Assembly: GCA_030424645.1 (NCBI GenBank) | Contig: JAUHWP010000005.1 | Span: 1 to 62,482, forward strand | Source of the DNA: Alphaproteobacteria bacterium | GTDB lineage: Bacteria; Pseudomonadota; Alphaproteobacteria; Rhodobacterales; Rhodobacteraceae | Length of the DNA: 62,482 nucleotides | Direction of reading: 5' to 3' | Notes under the pieces: generated by a model | Seen by the model: the letters and a program-made list of their open reading frames with translations, nothing else | What the model was told of the DNA's origin: nothing | Database searches by the model: none | Program-made: the position numbers and the translations under genes | In this document: positions 53,535-61,911 of the stretch, piece after piece | Numbering within the stretch: position 1 is the first letter of the stretch | Layout: every line of letters begins with the position of its first letter

Positions 53535-55103
53535 TCAGCGGCGCTTTTTCGTGTCCCGCCCGTTCGGAAACCGCGTATAGGGCACCTGATCGCGACGCGG
53601 CGACCGGTCTTGGGTGTCGACCCGGCGGGTCTTTGGCCGGTCTTCCGCCTTGGGTTCGGGTTTGGCGGCGGCGGTGTGATCGCGCGCCAGCACCGGAACG
53701 TCACCGCGAATGCGCGTCACCGTCCGCCTGCGCCCGTCAGGCACGTCTTGCGCCGCCTTGGCCTCGGACGGGGCTTCGGGTTTGGCGAAGATGAACCACA
53801 CCCCGCTGCCCAGCATGAAGAAGGTCCAGGAATAGATGTTGGTCCAGACATGCACGGTGGACAGCGTGAAGGTCATCCCGATGAACGAAAACATGTAAGC
53901 CCGCCGCAACCGCCAGGTCAGCGGGTCGGCATCCACCTTGGCAAAGGCGATGCGCAGGATGATCTCGAAATACCCGATGACCAGCAGGATGAACCCCGGA
54001 ATGCCAAATTGCATGGCGATCAACAGCCAGAAATTGTCGACGGTGCTGGCGTGCATCCAGCCGGGCCGCTTCCAGTCGTTCAGGCCCAGCCCGAAGATCG
54101 GGTTGTCCCAGACGTTCTGGATTCCAAACTCGAAGATCAGCCCGCGCCAATAGGCATTGTGCGGCGAGAAGGTCGCATAGCTCATGAACACCCGGATCGG
54201 CGTGCGGTTCGACAGAAGGTCGATGGTTATGTAACACAGCACGATCAGCGACAAGAGCAACATCCAGCGCGATTTGAGCTTGTTGAAAATCGCGGCCCAG
54301 ATGATCAGCCCGATTTGCAGGAACACCGGCAGCAAGGCCCCGCTGGACAGCGACAGAAACACCCCGGCGCAGATCAGGCCGGTGGTCAGGTAACGGCGAA
54401 AATTGCTCCATTCGCCCTTCATGCCGATGATACACAGCGAAAACGCGACCGAACAGAACAGGCCGTAATGGATCGGGTGGGCAAAGACGACCTGCGCCCG
54501 GTCAAGCCCCATCCGCGATTCCATCACGATATTGGCAAGGCTGTGAATGCCGGGCAGCTTGTTGATGATCTCGATCGCGATGGGCCGGGCTGTCTTGGCC
54601 TCGAACAGGGCCAGTGGCAGCGTCAGGATGATGATGACGAACAGCACCTTCCACACCGCCATCAGCACTTCGGGCGACCGGACATAGGCGCGGGCCAGAA
54701 GATAGCCGCCCAGAAACTCGACCGCGTTCGAGCCGATGAACTGGATCGTCCGGTCGGGGTTGTTCACCTGGAGCGCCACGGCGGCCCAAGCCATATGCAC
54801 GAAGAACAGGAAATCCGCGGCAACCAGCCGTCCGTATTTCCCGCGCAGCAGGTTGACGGTCAGGGGCACGATCAGGAACAGCAGAAACGCCCGCACACCG
54901 TTCAGAAGCACCGGACCGGCATAGAACTGGAACGGCACGACCACCATGATCAGATAGAACAACACCGGAAATGGCAGCACCCGTCCGCCCTGGCCCGCCG
55001 TGCTTATGGAGTGAGGTGCAATATGATCGGCTGTGGCCACGGCCTGGTGCCCCGCAAGATTGACCGGCACCCACACGATCGGGTGCTGACATAAATAGAA
55101 CAA
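53535..55103 (-). CDS. O-antigen ligase/polymerase-like membrane protein
   Basis: The 522-residue protein has about 10-11 helices, with a Wzy/WaaL-like periplasmic loop (SPHNAYWRGLIFEFGIQNVW, then IFGLGLNDWKRPGWMHAS, including the Asn/His-rich motif before NFWLL). It probably polymerises or ligates the polysaccharide. The C-terminal ~75 residues are basic and Pro/Arg-rich (RTVTRIRGDVP through FPNGRDTKKRR) and look like a disordered cytoplasmic tail, unusual for the family. The exact start is uncertain; a Met before PFPVLFYLIMVVVPFQF is not present, so the long N-terminus is kept. Confidence 0.84.
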   Translation of the reverse strand: MFYLCQHPIVWVPVNLAGHQAVATADHIAPHSISTAGQGGRVLPFPVLFYLIMVVVPFQFYAGPVLLNGVRAFLLFLIVPLTVNLLRGKYGRLVAADFLFFVHMAWAAVALQVNNPDRTIQFIGSNAVEFLGGYLLARAYVRSPEVLMAVWKVLFVIIILTLPLALFEAKTARPIAIEIINKLPGIHSLANIVMESRMGLDRAQVVFAHPIHYGLFCSVAFSLCIIGMKGEWSNFRRYLTTGLICAGVFLSLSSGALLPVFLQIGLIIWAAIFNKLKSRWMLLLSLIVLCYITIDLLSNRTPIRVFMSYATFSPHNAYWRGLIFEFGIQNVWDNPIFGLGLNDWKRPGWMHASTVDNFWLLIAMQFGIPGFILLVIGYFEIILRIAFAKVDADPLTWRLRRAYMFSFIGMTFTLSTVHVWTNIYSWTFFMLGSGVWFIFAKPEAPSEAKAAQDVPDGRRRTVTRIRGDVPVLARDHTAAAKPEPKAEDRPKTRRVDTQDRSPRRDQVPYTRFPNGRDTKKRR

Positions 55104-55438
55104 TATAACGTGGTGCAGGATTTACGCCACCGCAGCCCGAAAAGCAAAGACCTTGTGCGCCGTCAAGGCGGCCTGCCTTCGGCAAACAGGTCGGTTCCGA
55201 ACAGAAACGACTCGGGCGGGGTTGGTGGCGGAACGGGGCCGAAACCCGGCTTGATTGACGGCAGGGCAGGCTGGCCGCGGATCAGGAAACCCGACGGACC
55301 TTCCCAATTGGTGCGTTGTTTTTCAATGGGTTACACAAACCCCTCTCATTTTCGTGAGCATCGTTGACTTATATCAAGACCTTCGGGGCGCATTGGCTTC
55401 ATCTTCTCCCTGCCTCACCAAGCAAACGGAGAGTGATC
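55104..55438 (+). other. 335-bp region upstream of nirS
   Basis: No gene was found between the ligase-like gene and nirS. The part nearest nirS carries the FNR-type box described separately and AT-rich sequence; the distal ~200 bp show no recognisable element. Confidence 0.5.
55364..55377 (+). promoter_or_regulatory. FNR/DNR-type binding site upstream of nirS
   Basis: TTGACTTATATCAA matches the TTGAT-N4-ATCAA consensus with one mismatch (C for T). Its distance to the ATG at 55439 (61 nt) fits a class II site overlapping the minus-35 region, and in Rhodobacterales such boxes are used by FnrL, Nnr or DnrD-type regulators to switch on denitrification under low oxygen and NO. Confidence 0.8.
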
Positions 55439-57115
55439 ATGTCACTTGGAACCACCCAAAAGAAAATCCGCAGTTCGCTAGGGATCGGCTTTGCCATGAT
55501 GCTCGGCAGCGTTGCAATGCCGGCTTTTGCCCAAGAGCCAACGCTGAGCGATGAAGCATTCGAAGCTTCCAAGCAACTTTATTTTGAACAATGCGCCGGC
55601 TGTCACGGTGTGCTTCGCAAAGGTGCGACAGGTAAGAACCTTGAACCCCATTGGAAGACGACGGCAGCCGACGGGACCGAAACCGAAGGCGGCACCTTGA
55701 GCCTTGGCCAGGAACGTCTTGAACGGATCATTACCTGGGGCACCGAAGGCGGTATGAACAACTTCTCGGACATCATGACCGAGCAGCAGATCAAAGACAT
55801 GGCGACCTATATCATGATGGATCCGCCGAAACCGCCGGAAATGTCGCTGGCCCAGATGAAAGAGACCCGCAAGGTCTATGTCGAAGAAGCCGACTATCCG
55901 ACCGAGCCGCTGCACGGTCGCAACTGGGAAAACTTCTTCGTCGTGATCGAACGTGACGCCGGCAAGGTTGCCATCGTCGACGGTGACACCAAAGAGGTGC
56001 TGACCCACATCCCGACCGGCTATGCCGTGCACGTGATCAAGGCGTCCGAGCACCACAAGATCACCGAACCCGAGCAACCCGGCCGCTTCTGGTACACGAT
56101 GGGTCGTGACGGCAAGATGACCAAGATCGACCTGTGGCAGACCCCCGACAAGATGTTGGTGTCCGAGGTCAAGATTGCCTATGACGCCCGCGACGTGGCT
56201 GTGTCCGGCGATGGTAAATACGTGATCGGTGGCGGCTACTGGCCTCCGCACTTCGTGATCGCGGATGCCGTGACCATGGAGCCGCTGAAAGTCGTTTCGA
56301 CCCGCGGCGTGAACGTGGACGGCGATTATGTGGAAGAAGCCCGCGTGGCCGCCATCTATACCACGCCGAACGAAACCAGCTGGCTGGTTGCCGTGAAAGA
56401 GCTGGGGCAGATGTGGCAGGTCGACTATTCCGACCTCGACAACCTGCGGATCGACAAGATCAACTCGGCCAAGTTCCTGCATGACGGGTTCTTTGACCCG
56501 ACCGGTCGTTACTTCCAGATCGCCGCGAACGCGTCGAACAAGATGGTTGTTGTCGACACCAAGGAACGCAAGCTGGAAGCCATGATCGACGTTGCCGCCC
56601 TGCCGCACCCCGGCCCCGGCGCCAACTGGGAAGACCCGAACTGTGGCCCGGTTGCAGGCACGACCCACCTGGGGATCGGCACTGTGACGGTCTGGGGCAA
56701 CGACCCCGAAGGCCACCCGGATCAGGCATGGAAAACCTGCTATGAGGTTGAAACAGACGGCGCTGGCCTGTTTGTGCGGACCCACCCGAACTCGAAATAT
56801 GTCTGGGCGGACCAAACCAAGCACCCCGAGCCTGAAATTCAGCAATCTGTTCAGGTCATCTCGAAAGAGACCGGCGAGATCGTGAAAACGATCCAGCTGA
56901 CAGAACAGGAAGGTCACGCTGCTGTGCACTTCGAGTTCAACGCAGACGGCACCGAAGTCTGGGTGTCGAACTGGAACCTGTCGGACTCGCTTGAGCCGAA
57001 TGGCGAGATCGTGATCTACGACGCTGAAACCCTGGAAGAAAAAGGCCGCGTGAAAGGTCTTTATGCACCGACCGGCAAGTTCAACGTCTATAACCGGTCG
57101 AACCACGTCACCTAA
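55439..57115 (+). CDS. nirS: Cytochrome cd1 nitrite reductase
   Basis: NirS reduces nitrite to nitric oxide in the periplasm. The 558-residue protein has a signal peptide (SLGIGFAMMLGSVAMPAFA), a heme c domain with CAGCH at 52-56 and an eight-bladed propeller that holds heme d1. The propeller is recognised from WENFFVVIERDAGKVAIVDG, GKYVIGGGYWPPHFVIADA and the pair of distal-side His regions in FLHDGFFD and HLGIGTV. The chosen ATG at 55439 has ACGGAGAG upstream. A strong terminator follows. The heme d1 genes nirE-C-F-DL lie 2.6 kb downstream, with the multiheme NirT-like and cupredoxin genes between. Confidence 0.97.
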   Translation: MSLGTTQKKIRSSLGIGFAMMLGSVAMPAFAQEPTLSDEAFEASKQLYFEQCAGCHGVLRKGATGKNLEPHWKTTAADGTETEGGTLSLGQERLERIITWGTEGGMNNFSDIMTEQQIKDMATYIMMDPPKPPEMSLAQMKETRKVYVEEADYPTEPLHGRNWENFFVVIERDAGKVAIVDGDTKEVLTHIPTGYAVHVIKASEHHKITEPEQPGRFWYTMGRDGKMTKIDLWQTPDKMLVSEVKIAYDARDVAVSGDGKYVIGGGYWPPHFVIADAVTMEPLKVVSTRGVNVDGDYVEEARVAAIYTTPNETSWLVAVKELGQMWQVDYSDLDNLRIDKINSAKFLHDGFFDPTGRYFQIAANASNKMVVVDTKERKLEAMIDVAALPHPGPGANWEDPNCGPVAGTTHLGIGTVTVWGNDPEGHPDQAWKTCYEVETDGAGLFVRTHPNSKYVWADQTKHPEPEIQQSVQVISKETGEIVKTIQLTEQEGHAAVHFEFNADGTEVWVSNWNLSDSLEPNGEIVIYDAETLEEKGRVKGLYAPTGKFNVYNRSNHVT

Positions 57116-57139
57116 GGGTGATCTGACACAAAACCCAAT

Positions 57140-57166
57140 GGGGCGGGCACAGCGCCCGCCCCTTTT
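57140..57166 (+). terminator. Strong rho-independent terminator after nirS
   Basis: The stem GGGGCGGGC-ACAGC-GCCCGCCCC (9 bp) is followed by TTTTC, 25 bp after the nirS stop. Read-through at this hairpin would set lower expression of the next gene. Confidence 0.9.
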
Positions 57167-57219
57167 CTGATGACTGGTCTGAGCACGGACCAAACACGAA
57201 GCCAGAACGGAGCCTGGAC

Positions 57220-59040
57220 ATGTCCCAGACCAACGGTAGCGACCCGAAAAAGCCAATCTGGCGACGGTATGTCCTGTGGGGAATGCCGCTTGCCGGTATC
57301 GCAGGCATCTTTGTCGCCGGTATCATCTTCTGGGGTGGTTTCAACACCGCCATGGAAGCCACAAACACCAAGGATTTCTGCATCTCCTGTCACGAGATGG
57401 AAGATTTCGTCTATCAGGAATACAAAGGCACGATCCACGACGTGAACCGCTCGGGCGTGGGGGCTGTCTGTTCGGATTGTCACGTGCCCAAGGACTGGAC
57501 ACACAAGATGATCCGCAAGATCAAGGCCTCGAAAGAGCTTTGGGGCAAGCTGGTCGGAACCATCAACACCGAAGAGAAATTCGAGGCCAAGCGCCTGCAT
57601 CTGGCGATGAACGAATGGGAACGGATGAAAAATTCGGACAGTCGCGAATGCCGCAACTGTCACCATTTCGATTCGATGATGCCGGAGTTCCAGGCCCCCC
57701 GCGCCCGTCAGCAACACCTGAATGCGATGGAAACCGGGCAGACCTGTATCGACTGCCACAAGGGCATCGCCCACTCGGATCTGCGTGACCGCGCGGACGA
57801 GGAATATCTGGAAGCGCTGGAAGCCCCGCGCCCGGAATTCATCCGCGAGATCCCGCAGGCCTATCTGGAAAGCCTGGCCCGCGTCGAAGCCAAAGAGGCC
57901 GAGGAAGAAGCCGCACGCAAGGCTGAAGCCGAAGCCGCCCAGGCCCGGGTGGCCGCCGCGGTCGACGCCGCCCGCGCAGACGAACGCGCCAAGGTCGAAG
58001 CCGAAATGGCCGGCACCGCAACCGAAAGTGCGGCCGGTGAAACAGGCGGCGCGGCAAGCGCCGGTGGCACCGTGGCAGCCAATATTGACTGGGATGCGGT
58101 CGCATCGGCCGACATGACCCTGTTCTATCCCGGTCAGGCCTCGTTCGAATGGGTGCAGAACGGTCGCAGCCATGGCGGCGCACGTCCGCTGACCAAGGGT
58201 GGTGACCAATGTTCGACCTGCCACGCGAAAGAGCTTGAGATGATAGGCAACAAGATTGTCACCGGCTCGGACGATGGCGGGCTTGAACCCACGCCGATCC
58301 CCGGCAAGCGCGGCACGATCAACGCCACGATCAAGGCGGCCCATGACGACGAAAACGTCTATTTCCGCCTGCAATGGATGGATGCCGGCCACAACCCCGT
58401 TCCCTTCGTGGATGGCGGCAAGATGGACCCGGACAACCAGATCAAGGTTGGCATGATGATCACCGGGACAGGGATCGAAATGGGTGAACAGGTGGGCTGC
58501 TGGGCAACCTGCCACGCCGACAACACCTATATGCCCTTCGATCCGGGTGCGGACGCGATTGCCGCCAGCGGCGACATCGCAACCCAGCTTCACGCCGACA
58601 AGACCATCACCAAGTATCTGGCCGAAAGCCGCACGGAAATCGAGCTACGCGGCCGCAACGACGCCCCGCTTGGTGGCTGGGACAAGCCGAAAGAGGCTGC
58701 CGAAATCGACCAGCTGCTGGCCGATGGCACCTTCATGGACCTGATGCGCGTCTATGCCGATGGGTCTGCCGAAAACGGCTATCTGCTGGAACGTCGTGTG
58801 GTCAACGAAGGCGAAATGGCCGCCGAGGCCAGCCTGGGCGCCGATGGCATGTGGACCGTCACCTTCTCGCGGCCCCTGGCCGGTGGCGAAGGCGATGTCG
58901 CGCTGGAAGCAGGCCAGACCTATACGGTCGGCTTCGCGATCCACGACGACTTTGCGGCGGCACGGTTCCACCATGTGACGCTGAACACCAGCCTTGCGCT
59001 GGACAATGCAGAAGCCACGATTAACGTGGTCAAACAATAA
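57220..59040 (+). CDS. NapC/NirT-type multiheme cytochrome c fused to an ethylbenzene-dehydrogenase-like heme domain
   Basis: This 606-residue quinol-dehydrogenase-type protein has a membrane anchor (residues ~17-40) and four heme motifs (CISCH 54-58, CSDCH 84-88, CRNCH 144-148, CIDCH 176-180) of the NapC/NirT family. A charged Ala/Glu-rich helix (about 215-265), probably a coiled coil, links it to a C-terminal ~310-residue domain resembling the heme-binding subunit of ethylbenzene-dehydrogenase-type enzymes, with a fifth motif CSTCH (331-335) and an unusual CWATCH (427-432), which is CX3CH. It should pass electrons from quinol to periplasmic partners such as NirS or the cupredoxin. Ribosome binding site CGGAGCC precedes the ATG. 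Confidence 0.88.
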   Translation: MSQTNGSDPKKPIWRRYVLWGMPLAGIAGIFVAGIIFWGGFNTAMEATNTKDFCISCHEMEDFVYQEYKGTIHDVNRSGVGAVCSDCHVPKDWTHKMIRKIKASKELWGKLVGTINTEEKFEAKRLHLAMNEWERMKNSDSRECRNCHHFDSMMPEFQAPRARQQHLNAMETGQTCIDCHKGIAHSDLRDRADEEYLEALEAPRPEFIREIPQAYLESLARVEAKEAEEEAARKAEAEAAQARVAAAVDAARADERAKVEAEMAGTATESAAGETGGAASAGGTVAANIDWDAVASADMTLFYPGQASFEWVQNGRSHGGARPLTKGGDQCSTCHAKELEMIGNKIVTGSDDGGLEPTPIPGKRGTINATIKAAHDDENVYFRLQWMDAGHNPVPFVDGGKMDPDNQIKVGMMITGTGIEMGEQVGCWATCHADNTYMPFDPGADAIAASGDIATQLHADKTITKYLAESRTEIELRGRNDAPLGGWDKPKEAAEIDQLLADGTFMDLMRVYADGSAENGYLLERRVVNEGEMAAEASLGADGMWTVTFSRPLAGGEGDVALEAGQTYTVGFAIHDDFAAARFHHVTLNTSLALDNAEATINVVKQ

Positions 59041-59048
59041 AGAACTGC

Positions 59049-59081
59049 GCTGCGGCTGCCTCAACCAGCCGCAGCGTCTTT
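59049..59081 (+). terminator. Hairpin between the NirT-like and cupredoxin genes
   Basis: A perfect 10-bp stem (GCTGCGGCTG at 59049 and CAGCCGCAGC at 59066) is followed by GTCTTT. It may act as a partial terminator or mRNA stabiliser inside the operon. Confidence 0.7.
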
Positions 59082-59105
59082 CCCGAGGTTCAGAAAGGAA
59101 CGCTT

Positions 59106-59522
59106 ATGAAACGCTCTGTTCATGCACTTGCCCTGTCCTCTGCTGCCGTGCTGTGCACGGCGTTTCCCGTTTTGGCAGATGACGACAAAGCCGAACTTTG
59201 TGCCGAGGCCGAAGAGCGCTATGTCGAACTGTTCGGCGCCCCCTCGTCCGAGGCGGAAGGCGTGACCGTCGTCCTGATGTACGAATACAATTTCTGCCCC
59301 GGTGAACTGACCGTGCCCGTCGGCACCACCGTGCGCTGGGTCAATGTCGACAAACGCACCAGCCACAGCGTGATTCTGCCCGATGAACCCGAAAGCGACC
59401 GCGCCTTCCCCGAAGAAAGCGTCGAATTCACCTTTCTGACCGAAGGCGACCAACGGTATCTGTGCGGCCCCCATTGGGAAACGCGGGATATGATCGGGAT
59501 GGTTACGGTGACAGCCGAATAA
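59106..59522 (+). CDS. Cupredoxin (type 1 copper protein)
   Basis: The 138-residue periplasmic protein has a signal peptide (MKRSVHALALSSAAVLCTAF, cleavage near VLA) and the copper site of the plastocyanin/azurin family: His in KRTSHSVILP, then Cys and His in RYLCGPHWE, with a candidate axial Met in RDMIGMV. The spacing from His to the first Met is one residue longer than in pseudoazurin. Its location next to nirS and the NirT-like gene suggests an electron carrier to cytochrome cd1. GAAAGGAACG is the ribosome binding site. Confidence 0.9.
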   Translation: MKRSVHALALSSAAVLCTAFPVLADDDKAELCAEAEERYVELFGAPSSEAEGVTVVLMYEYNFCPGELTVPVGTTVRWVNVDKRTSHSVILPDEPESDRAFPEESVEFTFLTEGDQRYLCGPHWETRDMIGMVTVTAE

Positions 59523-59590
59523 GCTTATATTTCCGGGTGTTACCAAGGCCCCGATGATCTGGTGAGTTACCGCAGCTATTTGGCTGAGTC

Positions 59591-59604
59591 TTAACTTAGA
59601 TCAA
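59591..59604 (+). promoter_or_regulatory. FNR/DNR-like binding site upstream of nirE
   Basis: TTAACTTAGATCAA resembles the FNR-type consensus (TTGAT-N4-ATCAA), with a perfect right half. It lies about 150 nt before the nirE ATG, which leaves a long leader; a transcript starting here would cover nirE-nirC-nirF-nirDL. Confidence 0.65.
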
Positions 59605-59754
59605 GGAAGCAGATCGCCGGGCGGGCCATTTTAGCCTTACAAACCGGCCCAAGCCTCACCCGCTGGCGATGTCTGTCTTCTGACGCATATGCGATGCAGT
59701 CACGCTCCTCGGGTATCCGGCTTCCAGCCATCCCAAGGACGAGCGAGACACGAC

Positions 59755-60519
59755 ATGACCGGCAAAATCTATCTGATCGGCGCAGGCCCCGGAGACCCGG
59801 AGCTGATGACCATGAAAGCCATTCGGATGCTGAAAGAGGCGGACGTGGTGGTCTATGACCGGCTGGTGTCCGATGACATCGTCGCCATGGCGCAGCCCGA
59901 TGCGCAGATGATCTTTGTCGGCAAGGCTTCGAACTGCCACACGGTGCCGCAGAACCGGATCAATGAGATTCTGGTCGAAAAGGCCCGCGCCGGGCATATC
60001 GTCGCCCGCCTGAAAGGGGGCGATCCGCTGATCTTCGGGCGCGGTTCGGAAGAAGCCGCCTTTGCCGCCACGCAAGGGGTCGAGATCGAATATGCCCCCG
60101 GCATCACCGCCGCCCAGGGGGCTGCCAGCGTCACCGGCGTGCCCTTGACCCATCGCGGACTGGCCACCGGCGTGCAATATGTCACCGGCCACCGGCAGGC
60201 CGATGGGGTCTTGGACCTTGACTGGAAATGTCTGGCCAATCCCGACACGACGCTTGTTGTCTATATGGGTGTGGCCAATATCGGCCAGATCGCCGTCGGC
60301 CTGATGACCGAGGGGCTGCCGGGCATGACGCCGGTCATGGCCATCTCGCGCGCCTCGACGCCTGACGAGGTGCGCATGGTGTCCACCCTGGATCACGTGG
60401 CACAGGACGCCCGCCGCGCCGGGCTGAAGCCCCCCACCCTTTTCATCATCGGCAAGGTCGTGTCGCTTTACGACGCCGATCTGTTCGATCCCGCACAAGA
60501 GATGGCCGCCCATGCGTAA
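59755..60519 (+). CDS. nirE: Uroporphyrinogen-III C-methyltransferase for heme d1
   Basis: NirE methylates uroporphyrinogen III twice with SAM to give precorrin-2, the first step toward heme d1. The 254-residue single-domain enzyme has the SUMT motifs YLIGAGPGDPELMTMKAIRM, RLKGGDPLIFGRGSEEA and GVPLTHRGLATGVQYVTGH. It lies before nirC and nirF, with an 8-bp overlap into nirC. It could serve siroheme or cobalamin synthesis too, but the operon points to heme d1. The ATG at 59755 lies in a weak Shine-Dalgarno context. Confidence 0.95.
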   Translation: MTGKIYLIGAGPGDPELMTMKAIRMLKEADVVVYDRLVSDDIVAMAQPDAQMIFVGKASNCHTVPQNRINEILVEKARAGHIVARLKGGDPLIFGRGSEEAAFAATQGVEIEYAPGITAAQGAASVTGVPLTHRGLATGVQYVTGHRQADGVLDLDWKCLANPDTTLVVYMGVANIGQIAVGLMTEGLPGMTPVMAISRASTPDEVRMVSTLDHVAQDARRAGLKPPTLFIIGKVVSLYDADLFDPAQEMAAHA

Positions 60520-60817
60520 CCTTCTGGCCCTTCTCCTCCTGACTGGCACCGCCCATGCGGGCGAACCCGCGCTGGACCCAACCGCCCTGACGCGGCTGGT
60601 GCATCAGGATTGCGGATCGTGCCACGGGCTGACGTTGAAGGGCGGGTTGGGGCCGGACATCCGCCCCGAAACCATCGACCATTACGATCCCGACGTCCTG
60701 CAATCCGTGATCCTTGACGGCATCCCCGACACCGCAATGCCCCCCTGGCGCCCACTGATTTCCGAGGCCGAAGCCGCCTGGATTGCCGACTATCTTCTGA
60801 AAGGCGACACCGAATGA
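60512..60817 (+). CDS. nirC: NirC-type small cytochrome c
   Basis: The 101-residue periplasmic monoheme cytochrome has a signal peptide (MRNLLALLLLTGTAHA), one CGSCH heme motif and an axial Met in the DTAMPPWRP motif. NirC gives electrons to, or helps mature, cytochrome cd1. It overlaps nirE by 8 bp and nirF by 4 bp (ATGA), the tight packing of a nir operon. Confidence 0.93.
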   Translation: MRNLLALLLLTGTAHAGEPALDPTALTRLVHQDCGSCHGLTLKGGLGPDIRPETIDHYDPDVLQSVILDGIPDTAMPPWRPLISEAEAAWIADYLLKGDTE

Positions 60818-61908
60818 AAACGCTGATTTCCGCCATCGCGCTTGCCGCCACCCTTGGCACCGCCGCCCTCGCCGACACGATTGCCACCGGCGATCTGGGC
60901 CTGGTGATCGAACGGGCCAAAGGCTCGGTCCTGCTGATCGACCAATCCGACCGCGCCTCGCTGGCCCGGATCGAAGGTCTGGGCGATCTGTCCCATGCCT
61001 CGTTGGTCTATTCGCCGGATGAACGGTTTGCCTATGTGTTTGGCCGCGACGGTGGGCTGACCAAGGTCGATATCGTGGAACGCAAGATCGCGAACCGCGT
61101 CGTGCAAGGCGGCAATTCCATCGGCGGGGCGATTTCCGATGATGGCAAGCTGGTGGCGGTATCCAATTACGAACCCGGGTCGAAAACCATCGGGCTGGTC
61201 GATGCCCCCGGTCGCCGTTTCGTCTTTACCATGTGGGACACGGGCGAAACCTGGATTGCCGACATGTCGAAAGGCAACGACCCCGAGATCACCAAGATCA
61301 CCGGCATGGGCAAGAACCCCTATGACGCGTTGGTCACCGGCAATGGCCGCACCTATATCACCGGGCTTTTTGGCGAAGACGGTCTGACCGCGCTGGACCT
61401 GTGGGCCGACACACCCGAACCGATCCGCGTCTTGCCGAACTATGGGCGCGGGCAAGAGGAAATGCCGGTCTATAAAATGCCCCACCTGGAAGGCTGGGCG
61501 CTGACCGGGTCCGAGTTCGTCCTGCCCGCCGTCGGCCATCACGAGGTGTTGTGGGTCGACGCCCAGACGCTTGAGGAAACCGGACGCACCAAGACCTATT
61601 CCCAGCCCGTCTTTGCCATGGCACGCCCCGATGGGCGTCAGGTCTGGGTGAATTTCGCCCACCCGATGAACGACACCATTCAGGTGATCGACACCGTGAC
61701 GAAACAGGTGATCCACCAGTTCAAACCCGGCCCCGCCGTTTTGCATATGGAGTTCACGCCCCGCGGCCATGAAATCTGGGTCAGCGTGCGGGATGAGAAC
61801 AAGGTCAAGGTCTATGACACGCACAGCTTTGAATTGCTGCGCGAGATCGAGGCCGACAGCCCCTCGGGCATCTTCTTCACCGCGCGCGCGCACCGGACGG
61901 GGCTGTAA
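60814..61908 (+). CDS. nirF: Heme d1 biosynthesis protein NirF
   Basis: NirF is a periplasmic beta-propeller dehydrogenase-like protein that catalyses a late step of heme d1 synthesis. The 364-residue protein has a signal peptide (MKTLISAIALAATLGTAALA) and a propeller similar to the d1 domain of NirS (SVLLIDQSDRASLARIEGLG, HASLVYSPDERFAYVFGRDG, PGPAVLHMEFTPRGHEIWVS). It overlaps nirC and is followed after 3 bp by nirDL. Confidence 0.95.
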   Translation: MKTLISAIALAATLGTAALADTIATGDLGLVIERAKGSVLLIDQSDRASLARIEGLGDLSHASLVYSPDERFAYVFGRDGGLTKVDIVERKIANRVVQGGNSIGGAISDDGKLVAVSNYEPGSKTIGLVDAPGRRFVFTMWDTGETWIADMSKGNDPEITKITGMGKNPYDALVTGNGRTYITGLFGEDGLTALDLWADTPEPIRVLPNYGRGQEEMPVYKMPHLEGWALTGSEFVLPAVGHHEVLWVDAQTLEETGRTKTYSQPVFAMARPDGRQVWVNFAHPMNDTIQVIDTVTKQVIHQFKPGPAVLHMEFTPRGHEIWVSVRDENKVKVYDTHSFELLREIEADSPSGIFFTARAHRTGL

Positions 61909-61911
61909 GCC

